From the NCBI GenBank assembly GCA_003584895.1, contig QVQF01000087.1:1-40964 (forward strand): a stretch of 40,964 nt of DNA, in the 5' to 3' direction. The DNA comes from Methylococcales bacterium. Its GTDB lineage: Bacteria; Pseudomonadota; Gammaproteobacteria; Methylococcales; Methylomonadaceae. A program made the translations under genes and the position numbers. Shown one piece after another: positions 1 through 8,103 of this stretch (the first letter of the stretch is position 1; each line of letters begins with the position of its first letter). Under the pieces are notes generated by a model. It had not been told where the DNA came from. It worked only from the letters and a program-made list of their open reading frames with translations, and made no database searches.

Positions 1-63
1 TTTCTTGAATTTCTTGAAGGCAAAGAACTTCCTGCAGTGGCTATATTAAAATCACGCAGCTAA
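1..63 (+). CDS. 3' end of an unidentified gene (partial)
   Basis: Frame 1 is open from the first base and ends at TAA 61-63, giving a 20-residue tail that ends ELPAVAILKSRS. The gene runs off the left edge. In many gammaproteobacteria gmk (guanylate kinase) precedes rpoZ, but this tail does not look like a guanylate kinase C-terminus to me, so I leave it unnamed. A second frame is also open but only to base 49. A strong hairpin follows at 86-124. Confidence 0.45.
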   Translation, partial: FLEFLEGKELPAVAILKSRS

Positions 64-85
64 AAATATCACTCAGTGAGGTAGC

Positions 86-124
86 AGCGGCTGAAATCTT
101 TGACCCATTCAGATTTTAGCCGCT
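86..124 (+). terminator. Hairpin, possible terminator after the first gene
   Basis: The arm AGCGGCTGAAATCT (86-99) pairs with AGATTTTAGCCGCT (111-124): 14 pairs including one G-U, with an 11-nt loop. It lies 23 bases after the stop of the first gene and well before rpoZ. No clear U-run follows, so it may be an RNA-stability or pause structure rather than a classic intrinsic terminator. Confidence 0.45.
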
Positions 125-193
125 ATCAGAATAAAGCTGTATCAGTTTTACACCTTGACCTCGCAGTCTGTACCTTGTACCTTAGATCCCTAT

Positions 194-212
194 TTGTCTG
201 CGCAACAGACAG
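194..212 (+). other. Small hairpin in the rpoZ leader
   Basis: TGTCTG (195-200) pairs perfectly with CAGACA (206-211) around the 5-nt loop CGCAA, and a T-G pair extends it by one. It lies about 30 bases upstream of the rpoZ start. It could be a leader structure or part of a second weak terminator; no function can be assigned from sequence. Confidence 0.3.
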
Positions 213-240
213 ATAACTTTTCACTTACCTAGGTTTAAAA

Positions 241-480
241 ATGGCAAGAATTACCATCGAAGATTGTTTAGAACACGTAGAAAACCGTTTCAAATTGGTA
301 CTATTGGCGAGCACAAGAGCACGCCAACTAAGTCATGGAGCAACTGAGTTTTTGCCACGCGGCAAAGATAAAGATACCGTTCTTGCCTTGCGCGAAATAG
401 CAGCTGGACACGTTACGACCGAAAATATCAATTTACTACACCGAGTCGGCGAAAGCCATGACCACAACCCAATGTTCTAA
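241..480 (+). CDS. rpoZ: RNA polymerase omega subunit
   Basis: Small subunit of RNA polymerase that helps fold and hold the beta' subunit. The 79-residue protein starts [17 protein letters not shown] and contains the conserved stretch of the omega family ([15 protein letters not shown], then the [16 protein letters not shown] helix). The length is slightly below the E. coli protein (91) because the variable tail is short. An AGG about 10 bases upstream is a weak ribosome binding site. spoT follows after 12 bases, the usual gammaproteobacterial rpoZ-spoT pair, so the two are probably one transcript. Confidence 0.96.
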   Translation: MARITIEDCLEHVENRFKLVLLASTRARQLSHGATEFLPRGKDKDTVLALREIAAGHVTTENINLLHRVGESHDHNPMF

Positions 481-492
481 CTATCGCTAACT

Positions 493-2667
493 ATGTCGAA
501 AATAGACGTTGCCGTCACTCAAAATGGACTTCAGGATGAACTGATTTCGCGTTTATGTGTCGCCTTATCCGTCTATTTAGACCCTGCTCAGGTTAACGAT
601 TGCATACGTGCTTATGAATTTAGCGCAGATGCACATCTAGGGCAATATCGTAAAAGTGGTGAAGCCTATATATGTCACCCTGTTTCCGTCGCCATCACGC
701 TTGCCGAGATGCGCATGGATGCTAGTGGCATTATGGCTGCCATTTTGCATGATGTCATTGAAGACACCCCCATCACTAAAAAAGATATCACCCAACTATT
801 CAGCATAGAAGTTGCTGAACTGGTTGATGGTGTTACAAAGCTAACTAAAATCGACGGAAGATCTCAAAGTCGCGCTGAAACTCAGGCAGAAAATGTTCGC
901 AAGATGTTTTTGGCTATGGGTAAAGATTTACGTGTCATTTTAGTCAAACTAGCTGACCGCCTCCATAACATGCAAACCTTGGGCAGTATGCCTTCGGAAA
1001 AAAAATGTCGTATTGCTCGTGAAACCCTAGATATTTATGCACCGATTGCTAATCGATTAGGCATGAATAAAATCAGACATAAGCTAGAAGAGTTAAGTTT
1101 TGAAGCTATGTATCCTATGCGTCATAGGGTATTAACTAAGGCTATAAAAAAAGCCAGAGGCAACCGCAGTAAAATCATCAACACTATTGAAAGCACAATT
1201 ACTAAACGTTTAGAACAGGCGAGTCTACCCTGTGAAGTATCAGGACGAGAAAAGAATATTTACAGTATTTATCAAAAAATGCTGATTAAAAAACTATCCT
1301 TAGCATCGGTGTTTGATGTTTATGCTTTTCGAGTTTTTTGTGACACTGTTGATTCTTGTTATCGTGTCCTAGGTATTATTCATAACTTATATAAGCCGAT
1401 TCCCGGTCGATTTAAAGATTATATTGCATTGCCCAAAGCTAATGGCTATCAATCATTACACAGTATTGTTATCGGCCCTTATGGCGTACCCATTGAGATT
1501 CAAATTCGTACCCACGAAATGCACCGTATGGCAGAATCTGGTATTGCGGCTCATTGGCTTTACAAATCCGATGACGATAAATCTGAAAAATTTCAGATTC
1601 GTGCCAATGAATGGTTAAGAGATTTATTAGAAATACAAAAATCAGCAGGTGATTCTCTTGAGTTTATTGATAATTTAAAAGTTGATTTGTTTCCACAGGA
1701 AGTTTTTGTTTTCACCCCTAAGGGTAAAATTATTAAAATTTCCCGTGGTGCAACTCTAATTGATTTTGCCTATGCCGTACATACCGACATTGGCAATGCT
1801 TGTATTTCTGCTCGCATAGACAAGCAATTGGCACCGTTACAAACGAAATTAGAAAACGGCATGACCGTTGAAATCCTTACGGCTCCTTGGGCAAGACCTA
1901 ATCCACAGTGGCTTAATTATGTGACCACCGTAAAAGCTCGCACCAGTATCCGAAACTATCTTAAGCATTTTAAACAGCAAGAAGCAATTAGCTTAGGTAG
2001 ACGCTTACTGGAAAAAGAATTAAAAACCCTGAATATACACCTAGAAAATATCGATTCAGATAGAATTAAAGCCCTACTAAAAATCTTAGAACTTTCAAGC
2101 ATTAATGAGTTACTAGAAGATATTGGTCTAGGTAATAAAATGCCCTTTTTAATCGCTAAACAACTCACGCAAAGTGATATCAATGCGCATATTAAATTGA
2201 ATGATCATGATAATGCCCAGCAAACGCCTTTAATTATAAAAGGCACAGAAGGAATGGTTATTACCCTAGCTAAATGCTGCAGACCTATCCCTGGCGACCA
2301 TATCATTGGCTATTTTAATCCAGGTAAAGGCATCGTTGTTCATCACCACGAATGTCGAAATCGCGCAGTAACGCGCAAAAAACACACTAACTGGTTAGAT
2401 GTTGAATGGAGCCATGAAATCGCCGATGATTTTTCCACAGAACTACGCATAGAAATACTTAATCAACGAGGTGCCTTGGCTACGTTGGCCTCAACCATTT
2501 CTGACCAAGCATCAAACATTGAAAATGTCACAGTTGTCGACCAAGATGATAGTGTTTGTGTTGATTTAATTATTCTGACCGTTAAAGATCGCGTGCATTT
2601 AGCAAAAATCATGAGGCGTTTAAAAGAATTATCTATCGTCTTAAAAATAACCCGAGTTAAAGGCTAA
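493..2667 (+). CDS. spoT: Bifunctional (p)ppGpp synthetase/hydrolase SpoT (RelA/SpoT homologue)
   Basis: Makes and degrades the stringent-response alarmone (p)ppGpp in the cytoplasm. Full length at 724 residues. The N-terminal HD hydrolase domain carries CHP at 61-63 and HDVIED at 86-91, the intact catalytic motif. The synthetase domain has RFKDYIALPKANGYQSLH at 306-323; the basic RxKD form is the one found in bifunctional enzymes rather than in RelA. A TGS domain follows at about 401-462 (VFVFTPKG, then the FAYAVHTDIG segment) and an ACT domain at about 650-722. It lies 12 bases after rpoZ. A hydrolase-competent SpoT is expected to be essential if a RelA is encoded elsewhere. The gene converges on the phosphatase gene, with 16 bases between stops. 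Confidence 0.95.
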   Translation: MSKIDVAVTQNGLQDELISRLCVALSVYLDPAQVNDCIRAYEFSADAHLGQYRKSGEAYICHPVSVAITLAEMRMDASGIMAAILHDVIEDTPITKKDITQLFSIEVAELVDGVTKLTKIDGRSQSRAETQAENVRKMFLAMGKDLRVILVKLADRLHNMQTLGSMPSEKKCRIARETLDIYAPIANRLGMNKIRHKLEELSFEAMYPMRHRVLTKAIKKARGNRSKIINTIESTITKRLEQASLPCEVSGREKNIYSIYQKMLIKKLSLASVFDVYAFRVFCDTVDSCYRVLGIIHNLYKPIPGRFKDYIALPKANGYQSLHSIVIGPYGVPIEIQIRTHEMHRMAESGIAAHWLYKSDDDKSEKFQIRANEWLRDLLEIQKSAGDSLEFIDNLKVDLFPQEVFVFTPKGKIIKISRGATLIDFAYAVHTDIGNACISARIDKQLAPLQTKLENGMTVEILTAPWARPNPQWLNYVTTVKARTSIRNYLKHFKQQEAISLGRRLLEKELKTLNIHLENIDSDRIKALLKILELSSINELLEDIGLGNKMPFLIAKQLTQSDINAHIKLNDHDNAQQTPLIIKGTEGMVITLAKCCRPIPGDHIIGYFNPGKGIVVHHHECRNRAVTRKKHTNWLDVEWSHEIADDFSTELRIEILNQRGALATLASTISDQASNIENVTVVDQDDSVCVDLIILTVKDRVHLAKIMRRLKELSIVLKITRVKG

Positions 2668-2683
2668 GCGCACGCAATAAAGC

Positions 2684-3448
2684 TTACATCAAAGGCAATA
2701 ATTCATTCAAAATAAGGCCATTAGTCGCTAAGATTTGTTTAGGAAAAACACCTGCATTACCTTGGAAATCTGTCAGTGTTGCTCCAGCTTCCTTGGCAAT
2801 TAAAGCACCGGCAGCAACATCATACAAATTAAGCTCCTGCTCCCAAAAAGCATCGACTTGCCCATCTGCGACCAAACACAAATCCACTGCTGCTGAACCA
2901 AATCGACGCTGTCCCGTGGTGTTTTGAGCAATTTTAGCAAATCGCTGTAAATTATTATCTTCCAAATAAGATCTTAAACAGGCAAATCCAGTCGCAACCA
3001 TAGACTCAGCTAAATTATCGACGGAAGAAACACTAATAACTCGTCCGTTTTTACTAGCGCCTTTACCCTGCTCCGCACAATAAAAATCATTTAAGGCAGG
3101 GGCATACACTGCACCCATTATCAATTCTTGATTAATTTCTAAAGCGACACTAATCGCCCAAAAATATTGACCCCGTGAAAATGAATGCGTGCCATCAATA
3201 GGATCAACAATCCAACGATTAGTCTGATTGTCACTTTGACCGCTTTCTTCCCCCCAAAAACCATACTCTGGATACTTTTCAGTCAGCGTCTTTTTTAAAA
3301 ATTCTTCAACGGCAACATCTGCGGCGGTAACAAAGTCCCTAGGACTTTTTTTGTTGACTTCAACATTCTTCAAATCATTAAAATACGTTAAAGCAATCGT
3401 TCCTGCTTCACGAACTATATCTTCAAGCAGAGCAAGTGTAATGGACAT
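2684..3448 (-). CDS. Inositol monophosphatase family protein
   Basis: Mg2+-dependent phosphatase of the inositol monophosphatase fold; substrates in this family include inositol phosphates, histidinol phosphate (HisN type), fructose-1,6-bisphosphate and PAP (CysQ type). Metal-binding motifs are complete: GEES at 66-69, DPIDGT at 82-87 and the late aspartate D210 in LYDVAAGA. RRFGSAAVDL at 181-190 is the typical inositol-phosphatase/HisN segment. The length, 254 residues, is normal. The start ATG has AGG about 12 bases upstream. Convergent with spoT. Which substrate it uses cannot be told from this window; HisN-like activity is a serious alternative to SuhB. Confidence 0.88.
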   Translation of the reverse strand: MSITLALLEDIVREAGTIALTYFNDLKNVEVNKKSPRDFVTAADVAVEEFLKKTLTEKYPEYGFWGEESGQSDNQTNRWIVDPIDGTHSFSRGQYFWAISVALEINQELIMGAVYAPALNDFYCAEQGKGASKNGRVISVSSVDNLAESMVATGFACLRSYLEDNNLQRFAKIAQNTTGQRRFGSAAVDLCLVADGQVDAFWEQELNLYDVAAGALIAKEAGATLTDFQGNAGVFPKQILATNGLILNELLPLM

Positions 3449-3476
3449 CTAGATTAACCTTAAATGAAAAAACTTA

Positions 3477-3482
3477 ATTATA
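3477..3482 (-). promoter_or_regulatory. Candidate -10 box for the phosphatase gene
   Basis: On the minus strand TATAAT is present, a perfect sigma-70 -10 hexamer, placed so that transcription would start about 20 bases before the ATG at 3448. No good -35 hexamer sits at the expected spacing, so this is only a candidate. Confidence 0.3.
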
Positions 3483-3607
3483 CGGCAAGGTACATTAAAT
3501 CGTTGAAGACTGACTCAAATTTAAAGCCCCTCGTACATATCCCTTATTAATACATTGCACAAAGCTATTCGACTAATGGGTATGATTTTCACATCGAAAT
3601 TAAATAT

Positions 3608-4051
3608 TTAGAGCGTCGGCAATCGAACCGCCATAACGTCGCACATAGCATGATGCAATACGGCATTTACGGTAGAACCCAATAACAGAGCTAAACCGTG
3701 GCGACCATGAGATCCTAATACTATTAAATCAGCTTGTTGTTCATTAGCGAAAACAATAATTTCTTGCTTTGGAAGCCCCCAAACCAAACGCTGTTGATCA
3801 ACAGACACTCCCAAATACCCACCTAATTGCTTTAACTTAGCTTTTTCAACTTCCAGTAAATCATAGCCTGAATCGTCATTTAATTCGATAACCGTGCCAT
3901 AGTTTGTATCTGGCATGGGGATATTATCCAAGACATGAATAATACTTAGTTTAGACTGATATTTATAAGCTAAAGACTTTGCTTTTTCTGCTACATAATC
4001 GCAGCGCTCTGAAAAATCTACGGCCAGTAGAATATGTTGGTATTCATTCAT
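3608..4051 (-). CDS. Universal stress protein (UspA family)
   Basis: Single-domain Usp of 147 residues: N-terminal strand MNEYQHILLAVDFSE and C-terminal nucleotide-binding loop GSHGRHGLALLLGSTVNAVL, which suggests an ATP-binding member. The frame stays open to 4105, but I place the start at 4051 because AGAGGTGG lies just upstream of that ATG and because Usp proteins start at this point; the upstream extension would be encoded across a ten-base A/T homopolymer. These proteins respond to starvation and stress. It is separate from the phosphatase gene by about 160 bases and probably has its own promoter. Confidence 0.9.
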   Translation of the reverse strand: MNEYQHILLAVDFSERCDYVAEKAKSLAYKYQSKLSIIHVLDNIPMPDTNYGTVIELNDDSGYDLLEVEKAKLKQLGGYLGVSVDQQRLVWGLPKQEIIVFANEQQADLIVLGSHGRHGLALLLGSTVNAVLHHAMCDVMAVRLPTL

Positions 4052-4402
4052 TGACACCACCTCTATTAACAAAAAAAAAATTTTAGGGACTTGTAGACCC
4101 AACACCTAGTGCAATTTTATAGTTGTAACTATCCAAGCCTAATAAATAAGCAGCAGCTAAAATCACTACCCTCATCGACAAAGCCATTAAATAGCCAGCC
4201 ATCTAAAACTCGTAAAAACTATTTATATCCAACATTATCGGTATTGTTAAAATACCTAAAGCTTAGCTATAAGTCATTATAATTCATTTAATAATCAGAA
4301 GAGTTATGCTAAAGTTCACGCTGTCATGTAACTCATTTTAGAAGCATTTTATCTATATAGTTGCAGACCTAATAAAAATAACTATAACGAGGTTTACATT
4401 AT
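4052..4402. other. Intergenic region between usp and the secreted-protein gene
   Basis: Divergent upstream region of the Usp gene (-) and the small secreted protein gene (+), 351 bases, no coding potential seen. It holds an A10 run (4071-4080) in the usp leader, and a perfect palindrome ATAGTT-GT-AACTAT at 4119-4132 about 68 bases upstream of the usp start that could be an operator. A TATAAT at 4278-4283 faces the secreted-protein gene but has no convincing -35 partner. Confidence 0.5.
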
Positions 4403-4885
4403 ATGAAATTATTAAAAAGCACTGTTGTTGCAACCACGCTAGCACTATCTTTAGGATCTTTTTCGGCTACTGCAGACGTTTGTTTAGGTATGGCTTGCAT
4501 GTACAACAGAATGACGGCAGCAGAAGGCATAGATGCTACTATCGTTCAAGTCAATGAAGCCATGAAAGCTATCACGAGTAAGTCTGGCGAAGAAGCCATT
4601 ATAGATAATATCAAAGAAGCATTAGCAACCAGCAAAGAAATCAATGCTAATGATAAAGTTGACCGCAATCGTAATCGCGCGAATGATTCTTTAAAGAAAG
4701 CCCGCAGTGCTGTAAAAGAGGGCGATATGACTAAAGCAACAGAACTATTAAAAGAAGCTGAGGATCGTTTTGCAGGCCTTAAATCCATGATCGACTTAAC
4801 CCAAGCTGATAGAGTTTCACAACAAACTAACATGCTCAATCGTATTTTAGACACTCCTGATCCTTCTGCTGGAGCCCGTAAATAA
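4403..4885 (+). CDS. Small secreted helical protein of unknown function
   Basis: 160 residues. The first 24 form a signal peptide (two lysines, hydrophobic VVATTLALSLGSF, cleavage likely after SATA), so the mature protein begins DVCLG and is probably periplasmic. Two cysteines, C27 and C32, lie close together at the mature N-terminus and could form a disulfide or bind a metal. The rest is strongly alpha-helical and charged, with 'NDSLKKARSAVKEGDMTKATELLKEAEDRF' character typical of helical-hairpin or TPR-like arrays (quoted segments overlap residues about 93-122). GAGG ten bases upstream serves as the ribosome binding site. I do not recognise the family. It stands alone between two long non-coding stretches. 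Confidence 0.75.
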   Translation: MKLLKSTVVATTLALSLGSFSATADVCLGMACMYNRMTAAEGIDATIVQVNEAMKAITSKSGEEAIIDNIKEALATSKEINANDKVDRNRNRANDSLKKARSAVKEGDMTKATELLKEAEDRFAGLKSMIDLTQADRVSQQTNMLNRILDTPDPSAGARK

Positions 4886-4901
4886 AAATAGTAAACCATT
4901 G

Positions 4902-4934
4902 CCAGAGTAAACTTAAATGACAGGTTTATTCTGG
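4902..4934 (+). terminator. Candidate terminator hairpin after the secreted-protein gene
   Basis: CCAGAGTAAAC (4902-4912) pairs with GTTTATTCTGG (4924-4934): 11 pairs including one G-U, with an 11-nt loop, starting 16 bases after the stop codon. The U-tract is weak (TTCTGATT), so efficiency is uncertain. Confidence 0.45.
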
Positions 4935-5298
4935 TTCTGATTGCGGAGATTACCCTCAGTATATCAAATGTTGAATTTCAAACACTTCACCCTCTGTCGA
5001 CTATTCGACTTAATCGGCTTGATCTCTGACCTATCCTGTAAACTGTTTGCCTTAGCATCAGTATTCTTTCATACATTCTGTTAGCTTTTCACTCTGACGC
5101 CGAATTACTTAATTCTATTAGCCCAGTTGCTGACTTAAATAATTAAAGTTCAGATAAAGCTAAAATTATTGCCGCTCTAAAGATACTCAGAATAATTGAT
5201 GAGCAACTAAAAACCAGCCTACCCTCAATACCATCATGACTTAAGTTAACAACAGCCACCATCAAATTCCATATCAACGAGTACAATTAAGGTATTTA

Positions 5299-5307
5299 TG
5301 CGATAAT
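5299..5307 (+). promoter_or_regulatory. Candidate extended -10 promoter for kdsD operon
   Basis: TGCGATAAT matches an extended -10 element (TGn plus GATAAT), 85 bases upstream of the kdsD ATG. The -35 region is poor, as is tolerated with extended -10 promoters. Based on sequence match only. Confidence 0.35.
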
Positions 5308-5333
5308 GTTCAGCTTTTACACTCATGCTAGTT

Positions 5334-5352
5334 TTCCGTTCAGTTAACGGAA
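5334..5352 (+). other. Hairpin in the kdsD leader
   Basis: TTCCGTT (5334-5340) and AACGGAA (5346-5352) are perfect inverted repeats around a 5-base loop, 39 bases before the kdsD start. It may be an operator palindrome or a leader hairpin; no U-run follows. Confidence 0.35.
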
Positions 5353-5391
5353 TATCATGAATAGTAATGTCAACTCAATTTAAGATAAGTC

Positions 5392-6378
5392 ATGCAAGCT
5401 ATGAACCTAGATGACCAAAAACTACGCGAATTAGGTTTAGCGGTTATTAGTGTAGAAGCTCAAGCCATTTCTGCGCTTGCTGAACAAATTAATGATGATT
5501 TTGTTACGGCCTGTAAACTACTCTTTGCCTGTGAAGGTCGAGTTGTCGTTATTGGCATGGGTAAATCAGGCCATATAGCTGGAAAGATAGCCGCAACCCT
5601 TGCAAGCACAGGAACACCGGCTTTCTTTGTGCATCCTGGAGAGGCTAGTCATGGTGATTTAGGCATGATTACTCGACACGATGTCGTATTAGCCTTATCC
5701 AACTCTGGTGAAACTGAAGAAATCGTCAGAATTTTACCTTTGATTAAACGTTTGGGAGTACCACTCATCGCAATGACGGGTAATCCTGCATCAACCTTGA
5801 GCAATATTTCTACTGTCCATCTTAATGTTGCTGTTGAACAAGAGGCCTGTCCTCTAGGGCTTGCTCCCACTTCTAGTACGACTGCCGCACTTGTGATGGG
5901 CGATGCTTTGGCTGTGTCACTACTTGATGCTAGAGGTTTTACCCGTGACGACTTTGCCTTGTCTCATCCCGGTGGCAGCTTAGGCAGGCGACTCTTATTA
6001 AGAGTCAGTGATATTATGCATTGCGATGATGAGATGCCCTCTGTGCCTGCTACGGCCCTGATAGGGAGTGCTTTGTTGGAAATGACCGAGAAGAAACTGG
6101 GTATGACCGCTATCGTCAATGAGAGTAATCGAGTTATCGGCATTTATACTGATGGCGATTTAAGACGTACGTTGGCCAGAAATATTGATATTCAGAATAC
6201 AACTATTAGTGAAGTGATGACACCTCAATGTGCACTTATCTCAGCCAATATTCTTGCCGCCGAAGCCATGCAGATCATGGAACAGAAAAAGATTAATGCC
6301 TTAATTGTTGTTGATGAGCAAAATATTGCCGTGGGCGCTTTAAATATGCATGATTTAATAAGGGCAGGCATCGTATGA
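5392..6378 (+). CDS. kdsD: D-arabinose-5-phosphate isomerase
   Basis: Converts ribulose-5-phosphate to arabinose-5-phosphate, the first committed step to Kdo, the inner-core sugar of LPS. 328 residues as usual: an SIS sugar-isomerase domain at about 40-175 (GMGKSGHIAGKIAATLASTG, HPGEASHGDLGM, LALSNSGETEE) followed by two CBS domains (about 205-262 and 272-328). A second ATG three codons later is an alternative start; neither has a strong ribosome binding site. The stop overlaps the kdsC start, so translation is likely coupled. First gene of the kdsD-kdsC-lptC-lptA-lptB-rpoN-hpf-rapZ run. Confidence 0.96.
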   Translation: MQAMNLDDQKLRELGLAVISVEAQAISALAEQINDDFVTACKLLFACEGRVVVIGMGKSGHIAGKIAATLASTGTPAFFVHPGEASHGDLGMITRHDVVLALSNSGETEEIVRILPLIKRLGVPLIAMTGNPASTLSNISTVHLNVAVEQEACPLGLAPTSSTTAALVMGDALAVSLLDARGFTRDDFALSHPGGSLGRRLLLRVSDIMHCDDEMPSVPATALIGSALLEMTEKKLGMTAIVNESNRVIGIYTDGDLRRTLARNIDIQNTTISEVMTPQCALISANILAAEAMQIMEQKKINALIVVDEQNIAVGALNMHDLIRAGIV

Positions 6379-6920
6379 TGATAAGCATCCATGATATGCA
6401 GCCTATTATCGATAAAGCTAAAAAACTGAAATTATTAATACTGGATGTTGATGGCGTATTAACTGATGGAAAGCTATTTTTTGATAATGAAGGTAATGAG
6501 TACAAATCATTCCATGCACGAGATGGACACGGCATTAAGCTATTACGCCAAACAGGTGTTGAAGTTGCTGTTATTTCAGGACGCAAATCAAATTCAGTCG
6601 CATTAAGAATGAAAAGTTTAGGTATTGAGCATGTTTATCAAGGCCATGAAGATAAACGCGCTGCTTTTAACGAACTACTGATCAAAGTGGGTGTCACGCC
6701 AGAACAAGTGGCTCATGTGGGTGATGATTTACTTGATTTACCTATCATGACGCGAGTAGGTCTTGCTATTGCCGTTAATGACGCAAACTTTGCTGTTATA
6801 AAACATGCCGACTGGTGTACGTCAGCATTAGGCGGTAATGGTGCTGTGCGTGAAGTCTGCGACTTTATTTTGCAAGCACAGGGACATTTTGATGAAGTAC
6901 TAAATACTTATCTAAAATGA
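6375..6920 (+). CDS. kdsC: 3-deoxy-D-manno-octulosonate-8-phosphate phosphatase
   Basis: HAD-superfamily phosphatase that removes phosphate from Kdo-8-phosphate. 181 residues; HAD motif I is LDVDGVLTDG near residues 23-32 (nucleophile and acid/base aspartates), motif II is the VISGRKS segment and the acidic motif is VGDDLLDLPIM. There are two adjacent ATG codons (6375 and 6378); the first overlaps the kdsD stop. The 3' end overlaps lptC by ATGA. Confidence 0.95.
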   Translation: MMISIHDMQPIIDKAKKLKLLILDVDGVLTDGKLFFDNEGNEYKSFHARDGHGIKLLRQTGVEVAVISGRKSNSVALRMKSLGIEHVYQGHEDKRAAFNELLIKVGVTPEQVAHVGDDLLDLPIMTRVGLAIAVNDANFAVIKHADWCTSALGGNGAVREVCDFILQAQGHFDEVLNTYLK

Positions 6921-7489
6921 CATTACAAGAAAATAAATTTTATCTTTATATCGCGATTGTTACTTTACTAAGTTGGCTTATGCTTAGAATGACTGGCATG
7001 ATTGATATACACAATATTCAAGCACCTGCGCATAGCCCTGATTATTCCAGTAAAGGCTATACAAAGTGGGAAATGAATGAGTTTGGTGCTCTTAAAAAAA
7101 AGGTGCTGGCTGATGAAATGATTCATTACAGTGATGATGGTACTACTCACATGACCTCACCTATCATGACATTTATTAATGCTAATGCAATGACACCTCC
7201 CTGGGTTGTTAAATCAGAAACGGGTATTTTATCCAGTGACGGCAAAGACTTATCACTTAATGGCAAAGTGGTTATTGATAGAATAAAAGCAGACGGTGTC
7301 AGTCCTCTTAGGATTAATACCAGTGAATTAAAAGTAAAGCCAGAAACAAATTATGCAGAAACGGTTGAATGGGCAGAGTTAATTAGCGAACTCAATATAA
7401 CCACTGGCATAGGCATGAACTTAACTTTTACTGATCCTGTTCATTTACAATTACTTGCTAATGTAAAAGGAAGCTATGAAAAAAAATAA
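6917..7489 (+). CDS. lptC: LPS export system protein LptC
   Basis: Bitopic inner-membrane protein that takes LPS from the LptBFG transporter and passes it to LptA. 190 residues: one N-terminal membrane segment (about 9-25, YLYIAIVTLLSWLMLRM) and then a periplasmic beta-rich domain. Sequence conservation of LptC is low; the call rests on topology, size and position between kdsC and lptA. Start overlaps the kdsC stop by four bases; the end overlaps lptA by 14 bases. Confidence 0.92.
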   Translation: MTLQENKFYLYIAIVTLLSWLMLRMTGMIDIHNIQAPAHSPDYSSKGYTKWEMNEFGALKKKVLADEMIHYSDDGTTHMTSPIMTFINANAMTPPWVVKSETGILSSDGKDLSLNGKVVIDRIKADGVSPLRINTSELKVKPETNYAETVEWAELISELNITTGIGMNLTFTDPVHLQLLANVKGSYEKK

Positions 7490-8015
7490 ACCATTCACCC
7501 TCTTTTACTACATTGCATTAGTTATGATGTTTCTAAGTTGCAATGCGCTTGCTTTAGAAACAGATGCAGAACAACCTATAACAATTGATTCAAATACCGC
7601 CACTTATGATGATCTTAGCGCTACTAGCACTTATATCGGTAACGTCGTCTCGGTTCAAGGTAGTATCGTTGTTCACTCTGATAAGTTAGTCGTATATTTT
7701 GTTGATGGTGACGCTGAAAAATTGGTTTTTACTGGTAATAAAGCAAAGTTCAAACAAACGCCTAATGTCGGTGCCAAAGACATAACAGGCGAATCATTTA
7801 TAGGCCATTACTTCCCTAAGATCAATCAACTAGTGCTCATTGATACGGCAACTGTTTGGAAAGATGACGGCATTTATGCCAGTGATTTAATTGAATATAA
7901 TACTAAAACATCCTTAGTTAATGCTGGCGAAAAATCAACTGATACTAAGCGAGTACATGTCATCTTAAAACCTAAAAGCAAAGAACAGCCCATCAAAAAG
8001 AGCGCCAATCAATGA
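7476..8015 (+). CDS. lptA: LPS transport periplasmic protein LptA
   Basis: Periplasmic bridge protein (OstA/LptA fold) that carries LPS across to the LptDE outer-membrane complex. 179 residues: signal peptide ending about residue 27 (cleavage after ALA), then the beta-jellyroll beginning EQPITIDSNTATYDD, the typical LptA entry. A cysteine in the signal peptide (LSCNALA) is not a proper lipobox. Starts inside lptC. An 88-base gap with a T8 run precedes lptB. Confidence 0.93.
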   Translation: MKKNKPFTLFYYIALVMMFLSCNALALETDAEQPITIDSNTATYDDLSATSTYIGNVVSVQGSIVVHSDKLVVYFVDGDAEKLVFTGNKAKFKQTPNVGAKDITGESFIGHYFPKINQLVLIDTATVWKDDGIYASDLIEYNTKTSLVNAGEKSTDTKRVHVILKPKSKEQPIKKSANQ

Positions 8016-8103
8016 TAGATCAGAGAGCCATACCCGGTCAGTGCAGATTCCAAGATATTAGGCAATTTCCTTTTTTTTACTTTTAGCTTTTTAGTATTTA
8101 AAA

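Larger units (their letters stand above)
4935..5391. other. Non-coding region upstream of the Kdo/LPS operon
   Basis: About 450 bases without a credible reading frame. The left two thirds show nothing I can name. The right end carries the probable operon promoter (extended -10 at 5299-5307) and a small perfect hairpin at 5334-5352 in the presumed leader of kdsD. Confidence 0.5.

Noticed and set aside
4361-4388. TTGCAG / TATAAC promoter for the secreted protein
   Set aside because: The -10 box would abut the ribosome binding site so that the transcript would lack it.
4546-4899. Long frame on the minus strand opposite the secreted protein gene
   Set aside because: No ribosome binding site or domain, and the forward gene has a signal peptide and a good start.
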